Source: Diplosphaera chodatii
Lineage: Eukaryota > Chlorophyta > Trebouxiophyceae > Prasiolales > Stichococcaceae
Assembly (NCBI GenBank): GCA_032358165.1
Contig: JAALGY010000036.1
Coordinates: 62,001 to 126,000, forward strand
Length of the DNA: 64,000 nt
Direction: 5' to 3'
Notes under the pieces: model-generated
Told to the model about the DNA's origin: nothing
Seen by the model: only the letters and a program-made list of their open reading frames with translations
Databases searched by the model: none
Position numbers and translations under genes: made by a program
Shown: piece by piece, positions 49,893-61,301 of the stretch
Numbering within the stretch: the first letter of the stretch is position 1
Layout of the letters: every line of letters begins with the position of its first letter

Positions 49893-52142
49893 ATGACCGC
49901 AGCTCCCAAGTCCACCGTGCTTGACAAGCTAGCGAGGGAGGTGCTGCGCAAGCTGCGATTGGTACGAAATCGAGATGGTGGTGTGCGCTGCCATGTTGCT
50001 TGGATGACCTCTTTTGCATGGTGTGCATGCCGCTCCACATATGGCAATGTTGCTTAGCAAATGCTGCACAGGCTGTCGAGGCCGAAGAAAAGGAGGACCG
50101 CGAGATCATATGCAGTGAAGTGTTCAGTGATATTACATGCGAGTTGGACGCACATGCCAGAGGTGAATCCTGTGGCGCAGCTTGACCTTGCATGCACAGC
50201 CATCCCGGTCAGGCACTGCTCTGTAAGCATGCTGACACGACTGGCCGAGGTGCACAGGCGAGCTGGATGCGCCAGATGCGCAGCTGTACTATGAGGTGCT
50301 TGCACCCTACTTCCGGCGGGTGAGAAGGCAGTTGGGCATCAACATGTTGGGTGTGATGCTCCGCTGCCTTCAGGCAGGAGTGATGCTTAGCAACACATAC
50401 ATAACTGAGTCATGACCACGCCTTTGCCTTGCCGCACAGAAGCATGATCTGGCAGAGGCGCTGCTGTACGTGTGCCGGCGGCTGTGGGGGCAGCCGCACG
50501 TGGCGCCCATCTACGCGATGCTGCTGTACCAGTGGCTGCTGCTGCACAAGGACGCGGGCGGCGCGGAGCAGCGCCTCAAGCACCTCAAGGTCATGGTCTC
50601 CGGTGCGCAGCACCCGAGCATACTTGCGCATGGCCTGCATTGCATGCGAACTGTTGCTGAGTGTGCTGCATGCATCAGCCACGGATTGGACCGCATGCCC
50701 GGTGACAGGGCAGAACGCGACCGGCCCTGGTGTGCATGGACGCTGCTCACGCGCTGCAGGCATGCGGCAGATGATGTGGGGCGACGTGGAGGCGGACACG
50801 GTGCACATGAAGCCCATGCACGCGTTCACGTCGCAGCAGGTGGTGTTCAGCCCCGACCGGCGGCTGCTGGACGGCATGCCCGGCCCCGCCCGCAGCGGCC
50901 TGCTGTCCGTCATCGCCGCCTACCTGCCCTACTACACCAGCGAGCGCGAGGTGCGCTCATGCAGTGCGCCCCGCTCGCCTGACTTTGTGCGTCATCAGTG
51001 GCAGCTCGTCATTCATGCTCATAATCCAGATGCTCATTTGAGCCGATGACTGAAATGGTCTCGGTGAAGTCCATGGCGACGCTCGCTGCACAGGGGCTGC
51101 GGCGCGCGCTGGAAAGCTTCCCCTCGCCGACGCACACACTCACCGAGGGTGGTCACACCGACGGCGAGGCCGCTGACTATATCATCTGCGAGGTGTGTCA
51201 TACGACTGTTGGACTCACTCCTGAGGCATGCATGGTAACCTAATGATACAGTCCACGAATCCGTGACACCGTGCATGAGGCTGCACTGCCGGGGCGCAGG
51301 TGACGGATGCGCTGCGCCACATCAGCGGCGAGCGGGGGCTGCTGCGGTACCTGGGCGCGCTGCAGCACACGGCAGCATCGCCCCACTTCAGGGTAGGGCG
51401 GTGCCACGTGACGAGATGTGCCATCTGCATCAGGCGTGCAAGATGCGCACGGTAGGCCATACGGGAGTCATGCCATGTGCCTGGTGGGCGGGGCACAGCA
51501 CTGAGCAGCTGTGAGCTCGGGGACAGGGGATCCGGCGGGTGACGCGGCTCATGCTGGAGAGCGAGCTGTACCAGCTGACGGCTGTGGGCGGGCCGCGCTA
51601 CCTGCCCCGCTCGGTCAACAGCGCTGCCTTCCGCGCCCTGGTGCCCCCTCCTCCTCCCCTTGCTGTAATTGCTTACCTGGCACTGACGTACGCTCAGCTG
51701 ATGGCATCCGCAGTCAGCCCGACAAAATGCAGATACAGACGGTCATATATATGATATTATATCTGCGTACATGGTGGTTCCTGTGCAGGACCAGCTGTTT
51801 CCGCGGGGGCAGTGGTCTCGGCGCCTCATCAGCTGGGTCGCCCGCATCATCCACCCCACCGAGGTGCGACATGTGCAAAGAGCCCATGCAGCTTGCAGAG
51901 GCGAAAGGTGGGGTATGCACGCACCAGCACCTCGCACTGCTGCCCGAAGGTCGCTGCTGTCGTGCCTGCAGTGGCCCTGGATGTCAGCGGACGCAGCGCA
52001 GCAGGCAGCCGGCACAGCGCAGTCCTCTGCGCACCTTGCGTGGTACTCGCTGCATGCGTGGTGCAGCTTCTGGGTGCGCGGAGTGGGCTGCCTGCTGCGG
52101 CGCCTGCTGCCGTGGGGCGGGCGGCAGCACAAGGTGGCCTGA
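49893..52142 (+). CDS. Unrecognised protein with C-terminal hydrophobic segment
   Basis: Exons 49893-49961, 50072-50114, 50161-50207, 50284-50319, 50440-50602, 50760-50950, 51043-51192, 51300-51392, 51527-51640, 51789-51863 and 51972-52142 join in phase to 383 residues. Exons 5-11 are well supported; exons 2-4 have alternative boundaries. I do not recognise the family. Features: a basic N-terminus (LAREVLRKLRL), helical repeats (HDLAEALLYVCRRLW, YAMLLYQWLLLHKD), an ordered core (HAFTSQQVVFSPDRRLLDG, GLLSVIAAYLPYY), several dibasic helices (RRVTRLMLESELYQL, WSRRLISWVARIIHP) and a C-terminal aromatic/hydrophobic segment (LAWYSLHAWCSFWVRGVG) ending RQHKVA. That last segment could be a membrane anchor. 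The overall alpha-helical look suggests a scaffold or membrane-associated protein, which is inference only. Confidence 0.62.
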
Positions 52143-52518
52143 GCCCTGCAGCCATGTGCCCGGTGCCGCAGCGACCAGCAGGTCTTTGATGCACCACATG
52201 CAGTGACGTGGGGCACATGTGTCGTGCATCAGCTTAGATGGCTTCACCAGGCTAAATCCCCTACCGCACGCTGCACTGGCTTGCACTCTGCCGTGCATGT
52301 ATGAACCTTGGACTCGAAATCTTTTCGGCTTTCTTTGAATTCTTCGCAATCTTTTGGCCGGGTGTGTACCCAGGTGGCTTATGTTTGCAGGCCCAATTAG
52401 TAAGGACAGAGCTTAGGCACATCACCATGCATGGCGCCTTGTCAATATCGAGGAGTGCACGCATAGATAGGCTGTCGCCCTCCACGCTGTGGTGTGGTGC
52501 AGACCGATGTGCACATTG
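52143..52518. other. Convergent intergenic region
   Basis: About 375 bp between the ends of the unrecognised gene (+) and the NEK kinase (-). It has a T-rich stretch around 52316-52355 and no recognised gene. Confidence 0.5.
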
Positions 52519-54391
52519 TCAGGCTACATCCATGCCCTCTTCATAGCTGGCCGCAGGCAGCACGGAGCTGAGGTTCCTCAGATCCTGCGGCACCTGCGCC
52601 CAGTTGCACCGGTGCAGGTCATCTACCACTAGCACTGAATCAGCAAGGACGTGCAATTCAGCCCTGTACCGGCCTTCACATACCTGGATGGTTTTGAGTA
52701 CATCTGGCGGCATGAAGGCAAGCTGGTTCTGTGGCAACTTCGCCAATTTTGCCTGTACCTGCAGAGTTTCAGAAAGTGCTTCCGCTACTGCTCAGCACTT
52801 CACGGCAAGAAACGCTCGCATGCTGCAGACTGGTTCTCACATAGTTAACATACCTTAGGGTGCTGAAAAACGGTGATGAGTGTGGCACGTTTTGCAGGAT
52901 TCATTTGGAGCATCGATTGCATGAGCGCAACCAGCTCTGTTGAATACTTGCCTGGCGTCACCTATGTAGACTACACTCTGCTCATCTCACAGCCTGCCTA
53001 CGGCAGGAGATATGAAGTGGTTTCTGACCCTCAACTGTTTGAACTCGAACTCACCGCTTTGAATTGACATGCCACAATGGCATTTCGCAGATCCAGCATG
53101 CTCTCGCCCTCAAAAGGCACTCTGCATACGTACCATGTCACACAAAACTCAACATAACTGTCGGTGGTTCCTTGCAAAGGTCAGGTGCTGTAGCAGTTCA
53201 TATTTGGCTGTGCAATGCCCTGCAGTGCTGCGCACTTGTAGGTCATTAGCTCGTATAGCAGGCAGCCCACAGCCCACACATCTGCCGGTGTGCCGTACGG
53301 GCGATTATACCATATCTCTGGTGGCATGTAATGCGGTGTCCCTGCACCATGCAAACATGTCTGGTTGGGCCCACTTGCTGCTGTGCTATATCAGATAGAA
53401 TTGATGTGATGATCTGCTGCAGTCTGGTGCACCGTGGCCGCACCAATCTGGGTTTTGGCTGCCACTCCCTCCGACTTCGCAAGCTTGGCAATGCCCAGGT
53501 CCCCCAGCTGCATGCCACATGATTACCTCCGCATACTGTTTTTGCTGCGTGGTCTTTTCCTGCCACTACTTCAGGGTACTGTCATACACAAACATAGGTG
53601 AACACCTTGATGCAATCGTTTTCACCGACGAAGATATTGGCCGCTTTTATGTCACGGTGCAAAATCTTGTTGGTATGCAACACATACAATCCCAGGCAGA
53701 CCTCTGCGTCACAGACGACACTACAGTGCATCAGGTTCATCATTCATTTCCACTTTTATATTGCGCATGATCCACTTGCATGACATCAGCAGCATGCGTG
53801 CCAAACAACAGGCGGTTGAACTACCTGTCAAATACTTCCAGATCAGATCCTCCGGAAAGGCCTGCATCGTATGGCAGGCCTGGATTGCCCTGCCAAGCTG
53901 AACAGAAGACTTCCAAGCTGCCGGCATGCCAGATGGTCGGTCACCTTCTTGAACTCCTGGCCTTTGCGAATGAAGCGCGCCAAGTCGCCATTTGGGGCAA
54001 ACTCCATGACGATGCACAGATGGTTGCCGTCCACAAACGCCTCGTGGTAGCGGCAGATGTTCTCATGCCGGATGGACGCCAAGAGCCTGATTTCATTCAC
54101 TGCGTCCTCCCGCTCGGCAGCAGACATCTTCTGTATGTCCGCCTCCTGCACACACATACAGAACGTCAATATAGCACGTCGTTCCTGCCTCCAATCCAGT
54201 GAGTGGACTTGCGCAAGGGTAGTAGCTTTGCAGTTCTGGTCAGCACGTTGGGCCACGAGCTGGTGCACCTTGACGGCATACAGCTTGCCATCCGAGTGCC
54301 GCTTTGCCCTGTATGCAGTGCCATAGCTGCCCTTGCCCAAGATCTTCTGTATCTGTCGGCGGTAGCAAATATATTGGCTTCGAATATACAT
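52519..54391 (-). CDS. NEK: NIMA-related (NEK) protein kinase
   Basis: Ten exons join in phase to 317 residues: 54269-54391, 53945-54145, 53825-53861, 53606-53703, 53444-53507, 53236-53341, 53055-53121, 52854-52961, 52684-52758 and 52519-52593. The kinase domain shows [16 protein letters not shown] (Gly loop), LYAVK (catalytic Lys), a NEK-type alphaC region ([20 protein letters not shown]), [13 protein letters not shown] (catalytic loop), LGDLGIAK (DLG in place of DFG, as in some NEKs), [14 protein letters not shown] and [14 protein letters not shown]. After the kinase domain comes only a short tail ending [10 protein letters not shown]. NEKs regulate cilia, microtubules and the cell cycle. 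The ATG at 54391 gives a very short N-terminus; an upstream first exon is possible because CAG precedes ATACAGAAG within exon 1. Confidence 0.87.
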
Positions 54392-55126
54392 TTATGTGAA
54401 GCTCAGAGTAGAAAACACACAGGCCTGGTGTTAGTAGAAGGCAGGTGAAGTGCAACCACAGCATCTGCGCCAATATGCATGCCGCTTGCTAGAACCTTGC
54501 GACACGAGTGCCCTTGCCAGCCTATCAAGGGATCAAGATCAGATTATGTTGCTGACAGCACCTCAAATCTGCTGAACAGCTCCCGTTGCCCCTTTCCAGC
54601 TGAGCCAGATGGAGTCGGCGATGTCACAGGTGGCTCAAACGACGGCGAAGCGCACTGCGCCATGCAAGCCAGCGTCCACTCAGCACCACCTGCTGCTCTA
54701 TTCCATACTCACCGCTCCACAACCGTGTTGCTGGCGAATTTTCATGTGCAGTGGTTTCTGTGATGTGCACAGGTGTCAACCATCTAGGCTCGACTTCACG
54801 GCGCGACTGGTGACAACCGTGACAAACTACAGCACTACAGCCTAAACCAGGTTCTTTGGCGAGTCTGAGCTGCTGACACACGCACGGTCCGAAGACTAAA
54901 GGGCTTGGCGTTGCAACAAGGGTTTGGCCACTCCAAGACGCCATCTAAGATGGCCTGCACCTCAGGGTCCTGATCCTGTTGTGCAGTCAACCAGAGCCAC
55001 ATCTCAAGCTTTCGTACACTTGCAGCAGCGAGCCAATTGTCATCAATTGACGTTCGCGTGGTCGTGGTGGTCCGATAGGGCAGGAAAGAGTCTGCCACAC
55101 CAAGCTGACGCAGGTGCAACTGCAAC
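54392..55126. promoter_or_regulatory. Divergent intergenic region, NEK (-) / beta-carbonic anhydrase (+)
   Basis: About 735 bp between divergent start codons. Both promoters and 5' UTRs should be here. A short upstream exon of either gene, for example a targeting sequence for the carbonic anhydrase, cannot be excluded, but I could not identify one. Confidence 0.45.
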
Positions 55127-56816
55127 ATGCCGGGCCTGGGCGACAACGGGTATGAGCCGACGCCGCAGAATGCCATCGTCCTGCAGGATCTGATCGATGG
55201 CAACAACCGCTTCCTGCAGGTGTGCTGATGCCCTATGATCACACTGCCTATGTGCAGGGCACGCCTTGCCCTTTGTCATCAACAACCACCATCGACGCGT
55301 CCGGCCATGCTGACAGGAGGTCGATTGATATATGACTCGATGTCCGTGAATGCTGTGGCCGCTGGCGACGTCCGGGCTGTGAAAGGCAAATGTGTGCTAT
55401 TGCGGTGCAGGGTACCCTGGAGAAATGTAAGGCGGACCCCGAGCTCGTGAAGAAGGTGCAACCCTGTGCAATGAAAGGATGAGTATCTGGCAGGGCTGTC
55501 CAGAAGCTGATCGCCTTGACTGACTAAATGCGGTGTGTCGGATTCAGCTCTCGGGCGGCCAGGCTCCAAAGGCCATCGTGCTGGCGTGCTCAGACAGCCG
55601 CAGCCCGCCGGAGCTCATCTTCGATCAGGGCCTCGGCGACCTGTTCATCGTCAGGTGGGCGGCGGGTGCAGATGTGCCTGCTGCTGCAAGAACAGCATGT
55701 TCAAACCCTGGCAGAATGGCCTGCACCCTAATCTGTACGCAGCTGATGGGCATGGTGCTAGAGCCTTGCGACCATGCGACACTGACTGCATTGCAGGGTG
55801 GCCGGCAACATAGTGAGCCCAAACGCGCTGGGAAGCATCCTGTACGCCATCAGCCACCTCGGCAGCAAGCTCGTGGTGGTACTGGGCCACAGCAAATGTG
55901 CGATTTGATGCACACCAGTGGTAACTTGCATGGACTGGGCCTGCTGAACGTGGTGCTGATGTCTGTGATTGCGTGCCACAGCTCAATTCGGAAACTACAT
56001 GCTAAGCGCAGTTTGGTGTTTCCCAGGTGGCGCCGTCGCGGCCACAGTGGACGCCTACAAGGGCGGCCACAAAGGCCACGCCGACGTGAGCCTGTCTCCC
56101 ACGTGCCATCCGGTCTTACAGGCTGCTTGGTGGCTCAGGTGACCCTGTTATGACCATGTGCTGCTGCTGCTGCATCGCAGGCAGAGGACCCCATCTCCAG
56201 CCTGGTGGCTGCCATCCACCCTGTGGTGCACCATTGCCACACCAAGGGGTGCGCACACTGTGCTTTTGGCGCCTGGCATGTGCTGAGATGCGGTCAAGTA
56301 TGCACAATGGTCAGGCAGACCTCATCCAACCGAAGGCTGACTGCGAGTGTACATTTCTGTGCAGACCAGAGAAGGAAGACGCGGAGTTCAAGGGCGAGGT
56401 GCGCAGCAGCACCTGCATGCGTGTGTGCGCATGCATTCGCCGCCGGCTTAGGGTTAATTCATTCGTCACGGTCAGAGTGCCAATGCAGGTGGCGAAGCAG
56501 AACTCGGTGCATGCAGCCAAGGAGGTGGCCAAGTGCCTGGGGAAGCGCCTGCCCTCCGAGCTGAAGCCGGAGGTGTCAGTTGTTGCAAGCATCTACAACA
56601 TCGAGGACGGCAAGGTCGACGTCCTGGTGAGTCAAGGCCTCTCCTATGTGGTCATCTACGTCTACAGGCTGGCACTACCATGAGACATTTGGTATGCCGT
56701 TGACGTGCGCAACACCTGCTGGCTGAATGATTGCCAGACGCAAGCACAATGAGACTGGCTGCACATGTCACTGCGCTGCATTGTGTCTGCTGCAGGAGGC
56801 GCTGCCGGTCCAGTAG
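55127..56816 (+). CDS. Beta-class carbonic anhydrase
   Basis: Nine exons join in phase to 221 residues: 55127-55219, 55411-55455, 55548-55654, 55797-55897, 56027-56085, 56181-56248, 56365-56398, 56489-56626 and 56796-56816. It interconverts CO2 and bicarbonate. Zinc ligands are visible: the CSDSR motif ([13 protein letters not shown], Cys-Asp-Arg dyad) and HxxC ([18 protein letters not shown]). [20 protein letters not shown] is the conserved dimer/active-site strand. The C-terminal beta strand is [13 protein letters not shown]. Length matches typical beta-CAs without a transit peptide, so a cytosolic location is likely unless an upstream exon is missing. The 21-base last exon codes EALPVQ and the stop. 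Confidence 0.93.
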
Positions 56817-57335
56817 CCATCAGTGTCCGCATCACGATGAGCTGCACCGCACGTTCGTCAACAACAGTAGCACGTGGACCACCCACCACGTGTACCTCAG
56901 CATTCTTTAGCACTGGCAGTGAAAACGTTGCACGCTGTCGGAGCTTGTAAGCCAGGGCGTGACCATGTCATCATTTGGGTGTTGCCGGCTAACGACAAAT
57001 GCACCAGCCGTCAGCATAGTCCTAGCTGCTGCTCCATGTAGTGCCTTTTCAAGCAACACACAGCATCTAACAATCTACAACCTTGGATGCTACGATTTTC
57101 CACAGAAAGCGGCAGAACTGCCGGTGCCGTCATGCAAAACCTCCTCAGATGAATGGGTTGTGCAGCCGCAGTCGATGGCGGCTGGCAGGCAACAATACCA
57201 CACAGCTGATGTATGTCAAGCAGCAGACCCGCCAAATCAATGTCAGTGCTTCATTGCATTGCCATCTGTCATGTCTGCACTGCGCCGCTTACTACAATAG
57301 TCGAATCGAATCGCTTCTGAGGGCCTGATTGACGT
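56817..57335. other. Convergent intergenic region
   Basis: About 520 bp between the ends of the beta-CA (+) and GH32 (-) genes. It contains the candidate beta-CA poly(A) signal. No additional gene is recognised. Confidence 0.55.
56946..56950 (+). promoter_or_regulatory. Candidate TGTAA polyadenylation signal of beta-CA
   Basis: TGTAA lies 130 bases after the beta-CA stop codon, in the expected range for chlorophyte 3' ends. Confidence 0.4.
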
Positions 57336-60300
57336 TCACAGCCCTGCCTTGGCGCTCCAGATAGTGCGCATCTCGTACGCCTGTGCACTGGGAAGGTGCA
57401 CCGTGCCGCCGTGGGCGACGAGTGCAATGCCGGCGCCCTTTGCAGCATCGGGGGCCATGCGCCGGTAGACCCGCGTGCACAGCGTCTCACCGCTGCCCAG
57501 GAACACCTGCAGTCCAAGCATCGACAGCTGATCTGGTCAGCAACTGCACTTCAGCGGGTGGATCTCCGTTTTGCGACCCAGTTGAGGTGGATCATCGAAA
57601 GCATAGATGATACCAGCGCAAGCTAGGAAAAGTCGAGCTTCAAACACGCAACCCCAAAAGCCTATCCCGCGCACCTCCAGTGCAGAGTGGTCCAGGAAGA
57701 CCTGCAGATGCACCTGCTCGCCCGCCGCCAGCTGCACACGCCCGCCAACACTCGACACCGCATCAGCAAAGTCGAATGTGTAGGCCGTTGGGTCGATGCG
57801 CCCCAGCTGGTGCACCTGCAAAGGTGCAGCAGACGCAGCAGGTCAGGACCACAGAAACACACAATTCTGAAACATCAGGACCCCACAGCGTGCTCTCCAG
57901 GGTCGCTAACCCAAGCCTTACTGGGCATGAGCAGCAGCAGCAGCAGCAGCAGCAGCACAGCGGCAAAGAAGACCAGCCAGTGACATGCGCACACACGGAC
58001 AGGAGGCAGCACCTTCAGGGTGGAGGCGGCCCAGTCGACGGTGACAGCAATGCTGCCAACGAAGCCAGCATCATCCTGTTCCGTTGCCTCCGAGACCAGC
58101 AGCACGCTGAAGGCCGTGCCCCCAGACTTGGCCGTGTCAATGGTGATGTCAATGCTGAGCGCGGAGCCAGACACATGCGGCACCAGGGTGGCCTTTGCGC
58201 TGAAAATCGGGGCACTCTTCAGCTGCCAGGCGTTTTCCTCACGCCGCAGGCCATACAGCTCGGGCGCAGGCGCCTGATGCAGCCGGTCACCTGCGCATGT
58301 AGAGTCACAATCGGTCATCAAGACATGTACCAATTGGCATGTCATCAGGATGGCTGGTGACTTTTTTGTTGACCGCCTAAGCAGAGGTCAATGCACTCAA
58401 TTGACCTCGGATGCTTGCCCACTGGATGACTGGAAGCCGCCTACAGATGCATGAGTCAGCAACGTGGCACTGAAGATCACACAGCCTCACCGCGGCGCGA
58501 CAGCACGCGCGGCAGCGTGAGGCAGCCGGAGTAGGTGAAGTCGGCGGAGGGCCCCCGCGCCCCCAGCTCCTGGAACCAGCCCAGCATCAGCCGCCGCCCT
58601 GACCCGTCCCTGAAGCAGTTGGGCGCGTACAGCGCGTCGCCCAGGTCCAGCAGGAACGGCCCTGCATCGGTGACTGTGTTGTGGGTCATGTGCACGAGGA
58701 GCTCACATGGCATCTGTGTTGTGCGGCCATTTCACGCGCACATGACAGCTCTGCTGATGCAAGTTCAGTCTGCACAGTGGTGTTTGCACCTTTTGCGTGC
58801 TGCAGGTCGAATTTGCCATCTGCATAGCGCCCGAGCCAGTACAGGCACGTGTTGGTGGGCGACTTGTTGATGTGCGGGTACGGTGAGACGCACATGATGT
58901 AGTCCTCCCCCTCGACTGCCGTACTGATGGCACCTGCAAAGCCTTTTGCCGACAGGTGAGCGCATGTCATAGGCAGGTGTGGGCTGCTGACCTCGAGGAT
59001 GAATGTCTTCGTCAGGTCCTGTCCGGCACCAGACCAAAGGGTTGGGAGGCAGGCGCACTGGGGTTCGAGCAGGACAGGTTGGGGACCTAGCCGCACCCGA
59101 GTCGGCGTGCGCAGGCAGCGGCACGAAGAAGGGGCACTCCCACATGGCGCCGGTGTCGTGCTCCTCGCCCGGCGTCTGCTTGCCCACGCATAGCGGGCCT
59201 ACGTACTCCCACCCTGGAGCCCGACAAACCCTGCAGCCTGAATTGCTGGCTGGGTGAGCAGCACATGGTCGAGCATTTGCGAAAAGCTTAGCCAATGATG
59301 CACTGGTAAAGGGGCCAGGCACAGTGCCATGCAGCACTGCTGACCGGACGATAGGTTTTTGGAGCGGTACAGCAGCAGCGTGCCGCCCTCGCCATGGATG
59401 CCGCTGCCCAGCAGCAGCAGCCAGTCCCGGTCCTGCAGCGATGGCAATCCTTGTTGACCGCACACAGCATGAACCGTGTTGTTCCTGACCATTCATGATT
59501 GTGCAAACATAACGAAAGATGCAAGTCTGAAGATACTTGAATTGCTGAAGCTTGCCTTGCCGCCGGTTTGGATGACATAGGGGTCTCTGAAGCCTGTGAC
59601 TCGGAGGCCATCCGGAGGCCCTGCTATGATCGGCTGATCCATCTTTGTCCACTCCCGCATCAGCTCATCATCTGCAGCCGGTACCAAGCTGTAAGACATG
59701 GAGGTGCATCACATGACACCTGTGATGACATGGCAACAGGAAGCCACCACTTGTGCATTGCGACGACACGAGCACACAATTTATCCAACAGCTAGTGTAT
59801 GTTAGAAGGGCTGGAAGCGCACCAGCGCTGGCAGTTGCGGCACACTGCACCTCGATGACCGGCTGGCTGATCGCATCCTGCTGTTGCTCCTGCTGCCTCG
59901 GCCCCGCCCCCAGCCTGCGGAAGCTGTGCTGCACATGTCGGTGCGGCTGCCATTACATCTTGCCAACTTTGGGTGCGGTCTGCTCACGATGATGGCAAAT
60001 TCAGAATGACTGCCTTCCATTCAGTACCACACCTGACGCCTGTGTACAGAATCGTTGGTATGCCGTGCTGGTCGATGGCGCAACACCCGGACCAACAGCC
60101 CCTTTCATCCGGGCCACCTGGGCGCATGTGTGCAACTTCTTCTGATCGTGTGCTGCGATCCTGGATGCAGCACTTGGGATGATGAAGCAAGGTGGGGGCA
60201 CCACCATCGAGAAAGTAGGCAGACCACGCCGTATGTTGACACCTGGTGTAGGGCGCAGGGCAATTGGCTCATGCTCCCAGTTGATCAGGTCTGCGCTGGA

Positions 60301-60696
60301 GGCGTGCCCCCAGCACATGCGCCATGCCCAATCGCTGCTGTCTGGGATGTGCTGGTAAAACCTACAGCGTCAGCAAAACCATGTGCTTGGCATGACTGAG
60401 GAGTAGTAATAGCAGGCTGCTGGCACTGACTACCCGCAGAGCTGATCGCCTGACCAGGTGAGTGCAACACTTCGGCTGCTGACCTCGCAGATTTCAGCAG
60501 GTGATCTTGTGCCTTCCTTTGAGACTGCAGCAGCAGCAACATGTGCATCGGCTCACATGTGGTAGCGGCCTTTGTAGTAGATGAAACCATTCCCATCATT
60601 CGCCCAGCCCTGGCGCGGTGCGACATGGTACACGGGCTGATCGGGGTCCGTGGAAGGGTCAGGCCCCAGGCTGGCGTGCTGCGGTCCACCTGTCAT
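57336..60696 (-). CDS. GH32 family beta-fructofuranosidase (invertase/fructanase-like)
   Basis: Twelve exons: 60557-60696, 60243-60361, 60033-60117, 59846-59914, 59556-59688, 59345-59432, 59125-59213, 58790-59018, 58491-58661, 58013-58290, 57675-57815 and 57336-57506, about 570 residues. GH32 enzymes hydrolyse terminal fructose from sucrose or fructans. All three catalytic blocks are visible: WANDGNGF (family WMNDPNG, nucleophile Asp kept), RDP in GFRDPYVIQ (transition-state Asp), and WECP in MWECPFF (acid/base Glu). The beta-sandwich end shows [13 protein letters not shown] then [11 protein letters not shown]. The junction of exons 7 and 8 is the weakest: an alternative donor near 59097 would be out of phase. 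Intron 5 (after 59556) uses a GC donor. No signal peptide is visible from the ATG at 60696, suggesting a cytosolic enzyme or a missing first exon. Confidence 0.84.
57931..57957 (+). repeat. (GCA)n microsatellite in a GH32 intron
   Basis: About nine GCA units lie in the intron between GH32 exons 10 and 11. Unlike the other CAG runs in this window, this one is non-coding. Confidence 0.88.
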
Positions 60697-61301
60697 TTGG
60701 CCTTGTGGTCGATGTTGAACAGCTACAACAGGCCTGTGCCTGGGATGCCGCGTACGCTGCGGGACATGCCAGATGCGGCGGCAGTGTGCAGCAGGGTGAA
60801 TCCGGTGAGAGTGACAAGGATCAACTGGTATCAAACGTTTCGCTATCATACAATTGCCAGCATCGCCAGCTTACTGCCTGTATGGTCTTGGCCAACATGC
60901 AACCAGCAGATGTCGGATGTCCTACAAGGGGATGATCTGCCCCGCGCAACCTTGATCTGAGGTGTTGATACGGCTAGTGCATGAATCGATACTGGAGCAC
61001 GAAAGTGAACTGAACTGAATAAAGCCCGAAGGGAAGTGGACCGGCTGAGACACAGGTTACACAATGTTGACTAATGACTTGACGTGGTCACGTTCACGAT
61101 GATCAGCAGGAGAGCCATTTGCCAGCGAGAGGGGAGCTCGACGTGTGCAAGGTACTCATGTACAACGGAAGCACATGTACATGTAGCACATTTTGGTGGC
61201 AACTGATGAGTCCAGTGGGCAAAAGCATGTCGCGTCTTCACACGGTCAGGATGATTTGCCGTCTGAATGCAGCTATGGCACATGCGGACTTCTGCTGCTG
61301 C
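60697..61301. other. Intergenic, GH32 5' region / histidine-phosphatase 3' end
   Basis: About 605 bp between two minus-strand genes. It contains the promoter of the GH32 gene only if that gene starts at 60696, and the 3' UTR of the phosphatase gene is on its right end. A minus-strand TGTAA is at 61057-61061. Confidence 0.5.
61057..61061 (-). promoter_or_regulatory. Candidate TGTAA polyadenylation signal of the histidine-phosphatase gene
   Basis: TGTAA on the minus strand, about 240 bases after the stop codon at 61302. Confidence 0.35.

Noticed and set aside
57931..57957. CAG/GCA run as a CRISPR-like or coding repeat
   Set aside because: It is a simple trinucleotide microsatellite inside an intron, with no spacer structure.
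59097..59124. Extension of GH32 exon 7 to a donor near 59097
   Set aside because: It ends in phase 1 while the next acceptor at 59018 requires phase 0. The donor at 59124 closes the frame and keeps the WECP block.
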